64,000 nucleotides of DNA from contig NZ_WEGJ01000003.1 in assembly GCF_009604385.1 (NCBI RefSeq), positions 310,001 through 374,000 of the forward strand. The letters are read 5' to 3'. Under the pieces are notes generated by a model. That model was not told the origin of the DNA. It made no database searches and saw only the letters and a program-made list of their open reading frames with translations. The position numbers and the translations under genes were made by a program. This DNA comes from Streptomyces smaragdinus (GTDB lineage Bacteria > Actinomycetota > Actinomycetes > Streptomycetales > Streptomycetaceae). Numbering within the stretch: the stretch's first letter is position 1; each line of letters opens with the position of its first letter. Shown here piece after piece: positions 8,853 through 17,932 of the stretch.

Positions 8853-8864
8853 TGAACCGGTCCA
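8853..8864. promoter_or_regulatory. Candidate LacI-type operator upstream of beta-mannosidase
   Basis: TGAACCGGTCCA is palindromic around a central ACCGGT with one asymmetric pair. LacI-family regulators of sugar genes in actinomycetes often bind palindromes with this centre. It sits 69-80 bp upstream of the mannosidase ATG. No LacI gene is in the window. Confidence 0.3.
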
Positions 8865-8902
8865 GCGGGTGATTGTCGGACCCCCCTGCCATCATCGGCG
8901 GC

Positions 8903-11386
8903 ATGCTCTACGAATCGCTGGTTGCGCAGGCTCGCAGGAACGACGAATTCGACGTCGTGCGACTCGGCGCGCTCGAACAGGTGCGGTGGCTGGTCGAGTT
9001 GCTGGAGCGGCAGCGGAAGGAGAACGCGCAGCGTTCGTGGGTGCCTGACGAGGAATCGAACGGGAGGCAGGAGGCGGTGCGGGAGGCCACCCGGGCCGAG
9101 CTCACCGCGCGGCTTGCCGCCTGTTCGGACGACGAGGGCCGGGCGGCGGTGATCTGCCTGATGCTCGCCGCCTACCGAGACGCGATCAGCATCTGGCAGT
9201 TCGATCAGGACGTCAGACCCCTGCTCCCGCGTCTGCGCGGCTGGACGTCCGCCGAGATCAGCGTCCTGCTCCTCGACATCCTGCGGCACGATTCGGGCTA
9301 TTGGGTCGCCCATGCCATGCGGTGGGCACTGCGTGCTGCCGAGCACCTCGACGCCGACGGCCTGCGCGCAACAGCGCCGTGGCTGCGGCACACCCACACC
9401 GAGGTCATGGCCCGGGATGTCGGGGTGCCTGAGCGCCGCGCACTCGCGTCACATCTGCGCGCCCTTCTCGCCGGGGTGGACGCGGCGTTGATCCCCGAGG
9501 GCCTGATCCCCGCCCACACCCCCTGGGCCGCCCCCCTGCGCAAGCAGGCGGAGACCTCCCCCACCCGGGAGCTGGCCGACTGCCTCCGGCACCTCTCGAG
9601 CCTGTCGAGCCCCCGCCCCACGCAGAAGTGGCGCCGCGCCTGCCTCGACCTGACCGACGCCGCCTCGATCCGTGAGCTGCTGCCCGACGTCCTCCGGGAG
9701 CTGGCCGTCGGGGAGCCCACCCGGATCGAGGGCACCTACGGGCGCTACTCGGTCGTCGTCGACGAGAGCGACAGCGATCTCGCCCGCGGCCTCATCTGGG
9801 CCTGCACCCTCACCGGGGGAGGCGGCCCCGACACCGCCCCGCATCTCGCCGCGCTCGCGCTGCGGACCGGGGACTACCGCAGCGGCAGCCGGCAGAACCT
9901 GGTGGTTGCCGGAGCCGCGATCAACGCCCTCGCGGAGACCGACGGTCCGGCCGCCCTGGAGTCCCTGTGGAAGCTCCGCACCGCGATACGGGACCGCGCC
10001 CTGCGCAAGCAGATCGACACCGCCCTGCGGACGGCCGCCGCGCGTCAGGGCATCACGCCCGAGCAACTCGTCGAACGGAGCGTGCCGGATCACGGCCTGA
10101 ATCCGGACGGCTCCCTCGAGCGCACGCTCGGCGAGCACCGGGTGCGGATCGCGATCGAGGGCCCCGTGACCGTGCGGCTCACCTTCACCGGACCCAACAA
10201 GCGCACGTCGCGGACCGCGCCGGCGGCGGTGAAGAACGGCCACGAGGACGGGCTGCGGGAGCTGAAGGCGGTGGCGAAGGAGATACGGGCCACGCTGTCC
10301 GGTGAGCGGGCGCGGCTCGAGGGGCTGATGTCGCAGGACGGCCGCGTCTGGCCGTACGACGAGTGGCGCCGCCACTACCGGGACCATCCCGTCACCGGCA
10401 CGCTGACCCGTGCCCTGATCTGGGAGTTCGAGGGCGGGGACGGTACGTGGCGCGCGGCGCTCCCTGGGGACGCCGACGACGAGGCCCGCCGGGTGCGGCT
10501 CTGGCATCCCGTACGGGCATCGGTGGAGGACATCACCGCCTGGCGGGAGCGAGTCGTCGCCGAGGAGCTGCGGCAGCCGTTCAAGCAGGCGTTCCGGGAG
10601 ATATATCTGCTTACCCCGGCCGAGGAGGAGACGCGCGAATACTCCAACCGGTTCGCCGCGCACATCGTGCACTACCAGCAGCTGTACGCCCTGCTGAAGG
10701 AGCGGGGCTGGCAGGCGGAGTATCTGGGGCACTACATAGAGGGCGCCGCCCGCGGGGAGTTCGGCGGGGGTGAGTGGCGGGCGTGGTTCGATCATGTCGC
10801 CATGGAGAACCGGACGTCGTACGAGGTCGCGTACGCCTCGACGGACCGGGTCCGGTTCGAGCGGCGGGCCGGGAAGGGCTGGCGGGACACGCCGCTGGCC
10901 GAGGTGCCGGCGATGGTGTTCAGCGAGGTGATGCGGGACGTCGATCTGTTCGTGGGCGTGACGTCGATCGCCGCCGACCCGGAGTGGACGGACCAGGGCG
11001 ACGATCCCTACGGGCGGTACTGGCGTACGGCGGTCTTCGGGGAGCTGACGGCGAGCGCGGAGATACGCCGGGAGGCCCTGGGGCGGATCCTGCCGCGGCT
11101 GCGGATCGCGGGGCGGTGCGAGCTGCGGGGGCGGTATCTGCGGGTGGTGGGCGAGTTGGGGACGTACCGGATCCATCTGGGGTCGGGGAACGTGCTGATG
11201 GAGCCGGACGACGCCTATCTGTGCATCGTCCCGGCGTCGGGGAGGCGTGCCACGGGGGTGTTCCTGCCGTTCGAGGACGACCGGCTGTCGCTGATCCTCA
11301 GCAAGGCGATGCTGCTGGCCGGGGACGACCGCATCACGGACATGTCGATCCTGCGTCAGATACGGCGGGCGGCGCCGGCCGGGTAA
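8903..11386 (+). CDS. DUF4132 domain-containing protein
   Basis: An 827-aa soluble protein. The N-terminal half is helical and HEAT-like (LLPRLRGWTSAEISVLLLDIL). The C-terminal half carries the DUF4132 pattern: LTRALIWEFEGGDGTWRAAL, RVRLWHPVRAS, PFKQAFREIYLLTPAEEETREYSNRFAAHIVHYQQLYALLKERGW, and a final GTYRIHLGSGNVLMEPDDAYLCIVP segment. The E. coli MolR protein belongs to the same family; the biochemical role is unknown. A TTG at 8873 would add 10 residues, but the ATG at 8903 is a more likely start. A smaller gene follows 24 bp later and may be co-transcribed. Confidence 0.85.
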   Translation: MLYESLVAQARRNDEFDVVRLGALEQVRWLVELLERQRKENAQRSWVPDEESNGRQEAVREATRAELTARLAACSDDEGRAAVICLMLAAYRDAISIWQFDQDVRPLLPRLRGWTSAEISVLLLDILRHDSGYWVAHAMRWALRAAEHLDADGLRATAPWLRHTHTEVMARDVGVPERRALASHLRALLAGVDAALIPEGLIPAHTPWAAPLRKQAETSPTRELADCLRHLSSLSSPRPTQKWRRACLDLTDAASIRELLPDVLRELAVGEPTRIEGTYGRYSVVVDESDSDLARGLIWACTLTGGGGPDTAPHLAALALRTGDYRSGSRQNLVVAGAAINALAETDGPAALESLWKLRTAIRDRALRKQIDTALRTAAARQGITPEQLVERSVPDHGLNPDGSLERTLGEHRVRIAIEGPVTVRLTFTGPNKRTSRTAPAAVKNGHEDGLRELKAVAKEIRATLSGERARLEGLMSQDGRVWPYDEWRRHYRDHPVTGTLTRALIWEFEGGDGTWRAALPGDADDEARRVRLWHPVRASVEDITAWRERVVAEELRQPFKQAFREIYLLTPAEEETREYSNRFAAHIVHYQQLYALLKERGWQAEYLGHYIEGAARGEFGGGEWRAWFDHVAMENRTSYEVAYASTDRVRFERRAGKGWRDTPLAEVPAMVFSEVMRDVDLFVGVTSIAADPEWTDQGDDPYGRYWRTAVFGELTASAEIRREALGRILPRLRIAGRCELRGRYLRVVGELGTYRIHLGSGNVLMEPDDAYLCIVPASGRRATGVFLPFEDDRLSLILSKAMLLAGDDRITDMSILRQIRRAAPAG

Positions 11387-11410
11387 ATCCGGAGGCGTCG
11401 CGGCGGTCCG

Positions 11411-12046
11411 ATGGCGCAGACTGCGGTCGTGTTCCTCTTCCAGCCGGTCGTCGAAGTGCAGCCCTGGGACGACTTCACCCTGTGGCCGGTGGCCGAGGCC
11501 GCCCCGTGGAGTTTCCTGGCCCTGGACGGGGCGTTGTCCGACGCGGAGATCGGGAGCGTCGTCCACTCCGTGGTCTCGTACAACGACAGGAGCGGGGGCG
11601 AGGAGACACCCGGCGGTGATCCGGTCGGGGTGTTCCTGCGGGAGGTGACCGGCGCGGAGATGGTCGTCGTGCCCGGGGGCCTGCGGGTGACCGATCTGGA
11701 GTCCAGGGTCGCGCTGCGGCCCGGGTGCTGCTGCGGGCTGGAGGGGTGGCGGGAGTGGTACGACGTGCTGGACGGCGGGCATCCGCTGTGGCTCGGGCAC
11801 GGGCCGTCGGCGCAGGCGGAGCGCGTCGGTGACACGGTGCGGCTGACACTCGACACGGAGCTGGCCGGGAGTCCGGTGATCGAGCTGCCCGCCGGGCGGC
11901 TGCCCGGTCTGCTGGCCGGCGCCGAGCGCGATCTCACGGGGTTCCTGCGCGCGGCCTCCGACTGGGCCGCCCGCCGGGTCCCGGACCACGCCCCGGCGCT
12001 CACGGCCGCGCTGGCCGGCGCGTTGTCGGTACCGGCCGCCGCCTGA
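11411..12046 (+). CDS. Conserved hypothetical protein downstream of DUF4132 gene
   Basis: The 211-aa protein has no signal peptide or membrane segment. It shows a CCCGLEGWREWYDVLDG segment (about residues 104-120) and an Asp/Glu-rich middle that resembles actinobacterial proteins of unknown function encoded in one or two copies per genome. The 24-bp gap from the DUF4132 gene suggests one transcript. I do not recognise a characterised family. Confidence 0.75.
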   Translation: MAQTAVVFLFQPVVEVQPWDDFTLWPVAEAAPWSFLALDGALSDAEIGSVVHSVVSYNDRSGGEETPGGDPVGVFLREVTGAEMVVVPGGLRVTDLESRVALRPGCCCGLEGWREWYDVLDGGHPLWLGHGPSAQAERVGDTVRLTLDTELAGSPVIELPAGRLPGLLAGAERDLTGFLRAASDWAARRVPDHAPALTAALAGALSVPAAA

Positions 12047-12061
12047 CCCGACCCCGCCCGC

Positions 12062-12685
12062 TCAGTCCTGCGGTGTGGACGTCAGCAGCGCCCGCAGCCC
12101 GTTGCGCAGGACGTCGCTCGTGACGTTGCCGAACAGCGCCTGCTGCGCCAGCAGCCCCTGGCACATCGCCATCAGCACCCGGGCGATGTCGTCCGCCGGC
12201 ACGTCGGAGCGCAGCACGCCCCCCTTCTGGTACGCGGTGATGAGGTCCCGCCACGCGGTGCGCATCCCCTCGTAGCCCCGGTCCAGGACCTCGGACAGCG
12301 GCTCGTTGCGCAGCGCCTCGCTCCACACCTGGATGATCAGCTGGGGGAAGGCCTGGGCGCCGTCCCGGGGCCCGTCCGTGCCGTTCGCCACCAGGGTCGC
12401 CCCCAGCACCCCGGCGACCACGTCCTCCAGCGGACGCAGGGGCGCCTCGTGCAGCGCGGTGGAGAAGGCTTCCCGCAGCGCGGCGAACGTCTCCTCGGCG
12501 ACCGCCGAGATGATCTCGTCCTTGCTCCGGAAGTAGCGGTACACGGCGCCGGCGGACAGCCCGGTCTCCCGGAGGATGTCCTGCATCGACGTGGCGTGGA
12601 AACCACCCCGGGTGAAGCTCCGGCGGGCGCCGTCGACGATCTGCCGGCGGCGGGCGTCCAGGTGTTCCTGCGATACGCGGGCCAT
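12062..12685 (-). CDS. TetR/AcrR-family transcriptional regulator
   Basis: The 207-aa protein has a classical N-terminal TetR helix-turn-helix (residues ~10-56; RRQIVDGARRSFTRGGFHATSMQDILRETGLSAGAVYRYFRSKDEIISAV) and an all-helical ligand-binding domain. An upstream extension of the frame past the ATG at 12685 is antisense to the next gene and was discarded. It is divergent to a membrane-protein gene, and two direct-repeat copies of a TTAAAACGAAC sequence in the 118-bp gap are the obvious operator candidates. Confidence 0.93.
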   Translation of the reverse strand: MARVSQEHLDARRRQIVDGARRSFTRGGFHATSMQDILRETGLSAGAVYRYFRSKDEIISAVAEETFAALREAFSTALHEAPLRPLEDVVAGVLGATLVANGTDGPRDGAQAFPQLIIQVWSEALRNEPLSEVLDRGYEGMRTAWRDLITAYQKGGVLRSDVPADDIARVLMAMCQGLLAQQALFGNVTSDVLRNGLRALLTSTPQD

Positions 12686-12695
12686 ACGCCTCAGA

Positions 12696-12715
12696 TTAAA
12701 ACGAACATTCATTCT
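12696..12715. promoter_or_regulatory. Candidate TetR operator, copy 1
   Basis: TTAAAACGAAC followed by ATTCATTCT, next to the TetR start codon. The core GAACATTCATTC is an imperfect palindrome. The first 11 bases recur exactly at 12754, 58 bp away, so the regulator probably covers both promoters. Confidence 0.5.
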
Positions 12716-12753
12716 TGACAAGGGAGGCACTCCGGAGAGACAGTGACTCAAGC

Positions 12754-12773
12754 TTAAAACGAACGATCCTTCT
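12754..12773. promoter_or_regulatory. Candidate TetR operator, copy 2
   Basis: Second TTAAAACGAAC copy, followed by GATCCTTCT, 31 bp before the start of the divergent membrane-protein gene. A CTATAG sequence just after it (12774-12779) could be part of a -10 region. Confidence 0.5.
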
Positions 12774-12803
12774 CTATAGCGTCCGACCGGCCCGGAGGCC
12801 CTC

Positions 12804-13793
12804 ATGCATCCCCACAACCGCAAGATGATCGCGGTGATCCTCCTTCTCCCGATCGTCGTCGCGCTCGCCGTCTGGGCCTTCGCCTGGCCCGCCGCCCACC
12901 AGGCCCCGCGCCACCTGCCGGTCGGCGTCGCCGGACCGGCCGCCGCGCAGCTCGAGCAGCGGTTCGCCGGGCAGGAGGGGGCCTTCGAGGTCACCCGGTA
13001 CGCGGACGAGGCCGCCGCCCGCGACGCCATAGAGGCCCGCGACATCTACGGCGCCGTCGTCACCGGCCCCGACGGCCCGACGGTCCTCACCGCCACCGCC
13101 GCGAGCCCCGCCGTCGCCCAGCTCCTGACCACCGCGGCCGGCGAGGGGGCCGCCGTCGAGGACGTCGTCGCCGCTCCCGCCGCCGACCCGCGCGGCGCGG
13201 CCCTCGCCGCCAGCGCGCTGCCGCTCGCCCTGGCCGGCGTGGTGTCCGGCGCCCTGGTCACGCTGCTGGGCCTGCACGGCCGGCGCACCGCCGGCGCCCT
13301 GGTCGGCGGCGCCGCCCTGCTGGGGCTGGTGGCCGCGGCGCTGGCACACAGCTGGCTGCACATCCTCACCGGCAACTGGTGGGCGGAGGCCGGGGTCTTC
13401 GGCCTGATCGCGCTGGCCGGCGGGTCCGTCGTCGCCGGGATCGCCGCCCATGTGGGCCCGCGCGGCATCGCGCTGGGCGCGGTGCTCGTGATCCTGCTCG
13501 GCAACGGGTTCTCCGGTCTGACCTCCGCGCCCGAGATGCTCCCGCGGCCCGTCGGGGCGATCGGCCAGTGGCTGCCCCCGGGCGCCGGCGGCACGCTGCT
13601 GCGCTCGGTGGCCTTCTTCGACGGCAACGCCGTGGCCGCCCCGCTCCTCGCCCTCGGCCTGTGGGTCGTGGCGGGAATGGCACTCGTCGCGCTGCGCGCG
13701 AAGCAGCTCCCGGGACCGATGAGTTCCGTCGTCCCCTCGAGTCTGAACAGGCAGGAAACCCCGAGGGCAGCGGCCCTTGCGGACAGTAACTGA
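12804..13793 (+). CDS. ABC-2/YhgE-Pip-like integral membrane protein
   Basis: A 329-aa protein with one N-terminal membrane helix (residues ~8-30), an extracytoplasmic segment of about 100 residues (LPVGVAGPAAAQLEQRF, YGAVVTGPDGPTVLTATAAS), then about five or six further helices and the motif GAIGQWLPPGAGGTLLRSVAFFDG. This layout matches YhgE/Pip-like and ABC-2 permease-like exporters. No ATPase is encoded beside it. Divergent transcription from a TetR gene points to drug- or metabolite-inducible export; the substrate is unknown. Confidence 0.78.
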   Translation: MHPHNRKMIAVILLLPIVVALAVWAFAWPAAHQAPRHLPVGVAGPAAAQLEQRFAGQEGAFEVTRYADEAAARDAIEARDIYGAVVTGPDGPTVLTATAASPAVAQLLTTAAGEGAAVEDVVAAPAADPRGAALAASALPLALAGVVSGALVTLLGLHGRRTAGALVGGAALLGLVAAALAHSWLHILTGNWWAEAGVFGLIALAGGSVVAGIAAHVGPRGIALGAVLVILLGNGFSGLTSAPEMLPRPVGAIGQWLPPGAGGTLLRSVAFFDGNAVAAPLLALGLWVVAGMALVALRAKQLPGPMSSVVPSSLNRQETPRAAALADSN

Positions 13794-13868
13794 CCTAATT
13801 TCGACCTACTTTGGATCAACGGCCGCGACAGTCGCCGCAGCACTCCACGAAGCCGGGAAGGACCCGCC

Positions 13869-14738
13869 ATGTACGCAGCACTTCTTCTGGCTCTCGCCTC
13901 AGCTGTCGCGTACGCGGGCGGGGCCGTCCTGCAGGAGCGGATCGCCTGTCGCGCCTCCGCCGCGAAGGCCGTACGCCAGGGCGGCTGGTGGGTGGCCGTC
14001 GGGCTGAACATCACCGGGGCGCTGCTGCACATCGTGGCCCTGCGGTACGGACCGCTGACCGTGATCCAGCCGCTGGGCGCCCTGACCCTCGTCCTGGCCC
14101 TCCCGCTGCAGTCCGCCGTCACCGGCAGGCGCGCCGGGGCCGTCCAGTGGCGGGGCGCGGCGCTGACCATGGCGGGGCTGGCCGGCCTGGTGGCCCTCAC
14201 GCAGTCCGGCGGCCGGCTCCAGGTGCTGGGCACCGCCCAGATAGCCGGGGTGGTCGCCGCCACCGCCGTCGCCCTCGCGGCGCTCACCGCCGGGGCGCGC
14301 GCCGCCCGTTCGGCCACCGCCCGCAGCCTCGCCCTGGCCACGGCCTCCGGCCTCGCGTTCGGCGTCGCCTCGGTGCTCACGCAGACCGTTGCCGTCCACC
14401 CGGAGTTCACCCCCGGCCCCGCCCTGGCCGCGGCGGCCGTCGCCGTCCTCTCCCCCGCGGGCCTGATGCTGGCGCAGGCGGGCTACGGCAACGGCCTGGG
14501 CGCCCCGCTCGCCACGTCGAATCTGGTGAACCCGGCGGTGTCCGCGGCGATCGGCATCGCGCTGCTGGGCGAGCACTTCGCCCTCGGCACCCCGGGCGCG
14601 GCGATCGCGGCGCTCACGGGCCTGGTCGCGGCGTACGGCGTGCTCCTGCTGACCCGTCAGACCCCGGCCCCGACCTGGACCGAGACCCCGGTCCCGGCCC
14701 GGATCCGCCCGGCGGAGGCATACGCCCTCACCCGCTGA
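13869..14738 (+). CDS. DMT-superfamily transporter
   Basis: The 289-aa protein has about nine or ten hydrophobic helices and internal-repeat character (LKIxALRYGPLTVIQPLG-like segment near residue 60 and LGAPLATSNLVNPAVSAAIGIALLGE near residue 220), as in EamA-type drug/metabolite transporters. The N-terminus (MYAALLLALASAVAYAGGAVLQER) matches Streptomyces DMT proteins. Substrate unknown. It lies 75 bp after the previous membrane-protein gene and may have its own promoter. Confidence 0.85.
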   Translation: MYAALLLALASAVAYAGGAVLQERIACRASAAKAVRQGGWWVAVGLNITGALLHIVALRYGPLTVIQPLGALTLVLALPLQSAVTGRRAGAVQWRGAALTMAGLAGLVALTQSGGRLQVLGTAQIAGVVAATAVALAALTAGARAARSATARSLALATASGLAFGVASVLTQTVAVHPEFTPGPALAAAAVAVLSPAGLMLAQAGYGNGLGAPLATSNLVNPAVSAAIGIALLGEHFALGTPGAAIAALTGLVAAYGVLLLTRQTPAPTWTETPVPARIRPAEAYALTR

Positions 14739-14786
14739 CGACGGCGTCCGTACAGTGGATCACCCGATCCCGAGGAGGCCGACGGC

Positions 14787-16073
14787 ATGCTGGACGGACT
14801 GACGACGAGCGCCCCGGACGTGCTCGCGAAGCACGGTTGCCCCTCGGCGTCCGTGGCCGTGGCCGTAGACGGGGACATCGTCTTCGCGCAGGCGTACGGC
14901 CTGGCGGACACCGGCAGCGGAACAGCCGCCACCCCCGACACCGTCTACGCCGTGGCCTCCGTCACCAAGCCCCTCACCGCGACCGCGATATGCCTGGCCG
15001 CCGACGAGGGCCTGCTGGACCTGGACGCCCCGATCCCGGACACCCGGGCGACCGTCCGCCAGATGCTGGGCCACCGGGCCGGATACGGCGCGTTCTACGA
15101 CTTCCACTACGGCAGCCCCCACCCCCTGATCGACGCCGACCGCCACGAACACCCCGTCCACACCCCGGGCACGGTCTTCGAGTACGCGAACCTCGGCTAC
15201 CGCGCCGCGACCCGGGCCCTGCAGCCGGACTTCCTCCCCGACCGCGTCTTTCGCCCCCTCGGCCTGACGACCGCGCACCTCGGCCCCGCGTACCCCGGAC
15301 CCCACGCCGTGCGCTACACCGCCGACGGCCGCCCGTACCCGAAGACCGTCGGCAACAGCACCCCCGGCGCCACCCAGGCCTGGCTCAGCGCCCCCGACCT
15401 GGCCCGCTTCGGCGCCCGGTACGAGAGCCTGCTGACGCCGGACACGGCAGCCGCCATGCGTACGGCCGAGCCGCTCAACCCCTCCGTGGGCTACGGCCTC
15501 GGCTGGATCGTCTCGCACGCCCCCGGCCCCACCGTCCTCAGCCACGGCGGCGGCATGGGCGGCGTCGCGGCGATGCTGGTCGTCGTCCCGGAGCAACGGC
15601 TGTCGGTGGCCGTCCTGACCAACTCCACGGACAAGGCCGCCCGCGACGCCCTCACCACCCGGGTCATGAGCGAGCTGACCCCCCAATGGTCCCCCGCCCT
15701 CATCACCCCGGCCGTCGCGGACCCGCGAGAGCCGGTCACGCTCCCCCCGAGCACCTGGACCGGCCACATCCACACCCCCGACGGCGACATCCCCCTCGCC
15801 CTGCGCCTGCGCGCCGACGGAAAGGCGGAGGTCACCGTCCGCGGCGAAACCGCCGTCACGGAGGCCGCGGCCACCCGCGCGCTCACCCTCCGCCTCACCC
15901 CGACCCTCCAGCTCCCCACCCCCGACGCCCGGATCGACAGCCCCGAACTGGGCCTGGAGCTGCACCGCGACGGCGACGGACTGACGGGCCTGGCCCGCGC
16001 GTACAAGAACGGCGAGGGCGACGGGCTCCTGGGCAACTTCCTCACGCACCGGTGCGGCCTTCGCCCGGCCTGA
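14787..16073 (+). CDS. Serine hydrolase of the beta-lactamase/DD-peptidase class
   Basis: The 428-aa protein has the catalytic SxxK motif as SVTK (about residue 54), a YxN-type motif in FEYANLGY, and HGG in LSHGGGMGG, all in the right order for class C beta-lactamase-related enzymes. A C-terminal domain of about 100 residues is rich in beta strands. There is no signal peptide, so it is probably an intracellular esterase or peptidase rather than a secreted lactamase. It converges with the cupin gene, the two coding regions overlapping by 32 bp. Confidence 0.87.
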   Translation: MLDGLTTSAPDVLAKHGCPSASVAVAVDGDIVFAQAYGLADTGSGTAATPDTVYAVASVTKPLTATAICLAADEGLLDLDAPIPDTRATVRQMLGHRAGYGAFYDFHYGSPHPLIDADRHEHPVHTPGTVFEYANLGYRAATRALQPDFLPDRVFRPLGLTTAHLGPAYPGPHAVRYTADGRPYPKTVGNSTPGATQAWLSAPDLARFGARYESLLTPDTAAAMRTAEPLNPSVGYGLGWIVSHAPGPTVLSHGGGMGGVAAMLVVVPEQRLSVAVLTNSTDKAARDALTTRVMSELTPQWSPALITPAVADPREPVTLPPSTWTGHIHTPDGDIPLALRLRADGKAEVTVRGETAVTEAAATRALTLRLTPTLQLPTPDARIDSPELGLELHRDGDGLTGLARAYKNGEGDGLLGNFLTHRCGLRPA

Positions 16074-16476
16074 GGGGCAGCCGCAGCTCCCGCCCGGCCG
16101 TGCTGTGCACATGCGCGGGGATGTCGCCCTCGTGCCGGTCGCCGGTGGTGCTCGTGCCGGACGGCTCGAACATGAGGATGGAGCCGCCCGCCGACGACGG
16201 CTTGTGCTCCGTGCCGCGCGGTACGACGAAGGTGTCGCCCGCCCGCAGCGCGACCGTCGACTCGGTGCCGTCGGCGGCGCGCAGGGCGACGGCGAAGTCG
16301 CCGCGCAGGACGAGGAAGAACTCGTCCGTGTCCTCGTGCACGTGCCACACGTGCTCCCCGCCGACATGCGCGATCCGTACGTCGTAGTCGTTCGTGCGGG
16401 CCACGATCCGCGGGCTGTAGATCTCGTCGAAGGAGGCCAGCGCCTCGTCCAGGTTCACGGGTTCCAGGGATGTCAT
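16042..16476 (-). CDS. Cupin-domain protein
   Basis: A 144-aa single-cupin protein. The first metal motif is HVWHVHEDTDEFFLVLRG (two His and a Glu) and the second is FVVPRGTEHKP. Small cupins of this type bind a divalent metal and act in sugar or aromatic metabolism, or as sensors. Substrate unknown. The C-terminal 30 residues lie over the convergent hydrolase gene. Confidence 0.88.
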   Translation of the reverse strand: MTSLEPVNLDEALASFDEIYSPRIVARTNDYDVRIAHVGGEHVWHVHEDTDEFFLVLRGDFAVALRAADGTESTVALRAGDTFVVPRGTEHKPSSAGGSILMFEPSGTSTTGDRHEGDIPAHVHSTAGRELRLPLRPGEGRTGA

Positions 16477-16495
16477 GCCCCCAGCGTCCCCGCGC

Positions 16496-17647
16496 TCACC
16501 CCGCCGCGTCTTGTACGGATGTGCGCGTCGTCGTCAGCCGGCTCACCGTGACCGCCGCCGCCAGGACCAGCCCCGCGACCAGCACCGGCTGCCCCGTCCA
16601 AGTCGCCGCCAGGATCAGCGCCGCCGCCGCGGGGAACAGCGCGGCATGCCGGTGCCCGGCGTGGTGCGGGCGCAGGTGCAGCGCCCAGACGGCGAGCACG
16701 AACACCGCGACCGGGACCGTGAGCATCGCGGCGGCCGTCGTGTCGCTGACCTCCGAGCCGCCGCCCGCCTGGTCGACGGCGAGCGCCAGCCCGGCGCCGA
16801 CGGCCGCCGCCGAGGCGAAGATCGCGTAGTGGCCGTAGCCCCAGCTCAGGGAGGCGCGCAGCGAGGTCAGCAGGCCGTGCGAGTCGGCGGAGAAGTACAG
16901 CCACCACATCGAGAACACGATGAGCAGCCCGCCGCCCGCGGTGGTCGCCAGGTCCCTGATGTGAACCTCGTCGTCCAGCGCCCCCTGGACGGCGAACGCC
17001 GCGGCGAGGATGGACTCGCCGAGGACGATGATGGTGAACAGCCCGTACCGCTCGGCGATGTGGTGCGGGTGCCAGGTGGTGAGGGTGCCGCGCTCGGCGT
17101 ACCAGGGCACCATCAGCTCGGCCACGATCAGCACCAGGAAGCCGTACGTCCCGGCCGTGTCCGGCAGGGCGAGCCGGGCCACCCAGCCGACCTGGAGGAC
17201 GGCGATCCCGACCGCGTAGCGCAGACAGGTCGTACGCCGCTCCGGATCCCCGGCGGCGGCGCGCAGCCACTGCGGTACGGCGGCCAGCCGCATGATCACG
17301 TACCCGAGGGTGACGATCCCGAAGTCCTGCCCGTCCATCGCCCGCGGCACCCCGGCGGCGATCACGAGCGCGCCCGTCATCTGGACGAAGACGGCCAGCC
17401 GGTACGGGACGTCGTCGGTGTCGTAGGCGGAGGCGAACCAGGTGAAGTTCATCCACGCCCACCAGATGGCGAAGAACGCCATCACGAAGCCGAGGATCCC
17501 GTCGCCGGTGTGGTGACCGGCGACGGCGTGGTGCAGCCCCTCGGCGGCCTGGGCGACCGCCACCACGAACACCAGGTCAAAGAGCAGTTCGAGCGGAGTG
17601 GCGACCCGGTGGGGCTCATCGGGTCGGCGGGCGGCCATCTGCGTCAT
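16496..17647 (-). CDS. Low-temperature-requirement A (LtrA) family membrane protein
   Basis: The 383-aa protein has about 10-12 membrane helices and the LtrA signature near the N-terminus (VATPLELLFDLVFVVAVAQAAEGLHH), plus WWAWMNFTWFASAYDTDDVPYR, RYGLFTIIVLGESILA and WWLYF. LtrA proteins are uncharacterised integral membrane proteins first linked to growth of Listeria in the cold. The ATG at 17647 is preferred; a 26-residue upstream extension is Gly/Arg-rich and lacks family similarity. A second LtrA paralogue is at 38227. Confidence 0.9.
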   Translation of the reverse strand: MTQMAARRPDEPHRVATPLELLFDLVFVVAVAQAAEGLHHAVAGHHTGDGILGFVMAFFAIWWAWMNFTWFASAYDTDDVPYRLAVFVQMTGALVIAAGVPRAMDGQDFGIVTLGYVIMRLAAVPQWLRAAAGDPERRTTCLRYAVGIAVLQVGWVARLALPDTAGTYGFLVLIVAELMVPWYAERGTLTTWHPHHIAERYGLFTIIVLGESILAAAFAVQGALDDEVHIRDLATTAGGGLLIVFSMWWLYFSADSHGLLTSLRASLSWGYGHYAIFASAAAVGAGLALAVDQAGGGSEVSDTTAAAMLTVPVAVFVLAVWALHLRPHHAGHRHAALFPAAAALILAATWTGQPVLVAGLVLAAAVTVSRLTTTRTSVQDAAG

Positions 17648-17932
17648 GCCACGACCGTAACCGCTCGCTGATCCGCACCCGGAGGCGCCTGGTCGGGAGG
17701 TGTCGGGCAGAGTTTCCCGCCCCATACCGAACCGGTGTCAATACCGATATCCTGCACTCACCCCATCGGGTGAATTCCCTTCATTACGGAAGGGCTAAGT
17801 CTTGCCAGCGCTCGGGGATGCCCCATTACGGTGATCCGTGATCGCGCGGCAGCCCCTGACCCAGGTAGTCACGGCGGTCGTCCGTCATATCATTCGCACG
17901 CCACATCACCGCACGCCGCGAGGGGGACCGTC

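Noticed and set aside
6539..9397. Open frame of over 950 codons on the minus strand
   Set aside because: Out of frame with the beta-mannosidase and composed of repetitive Arg/Gly/Pro; no domain content.
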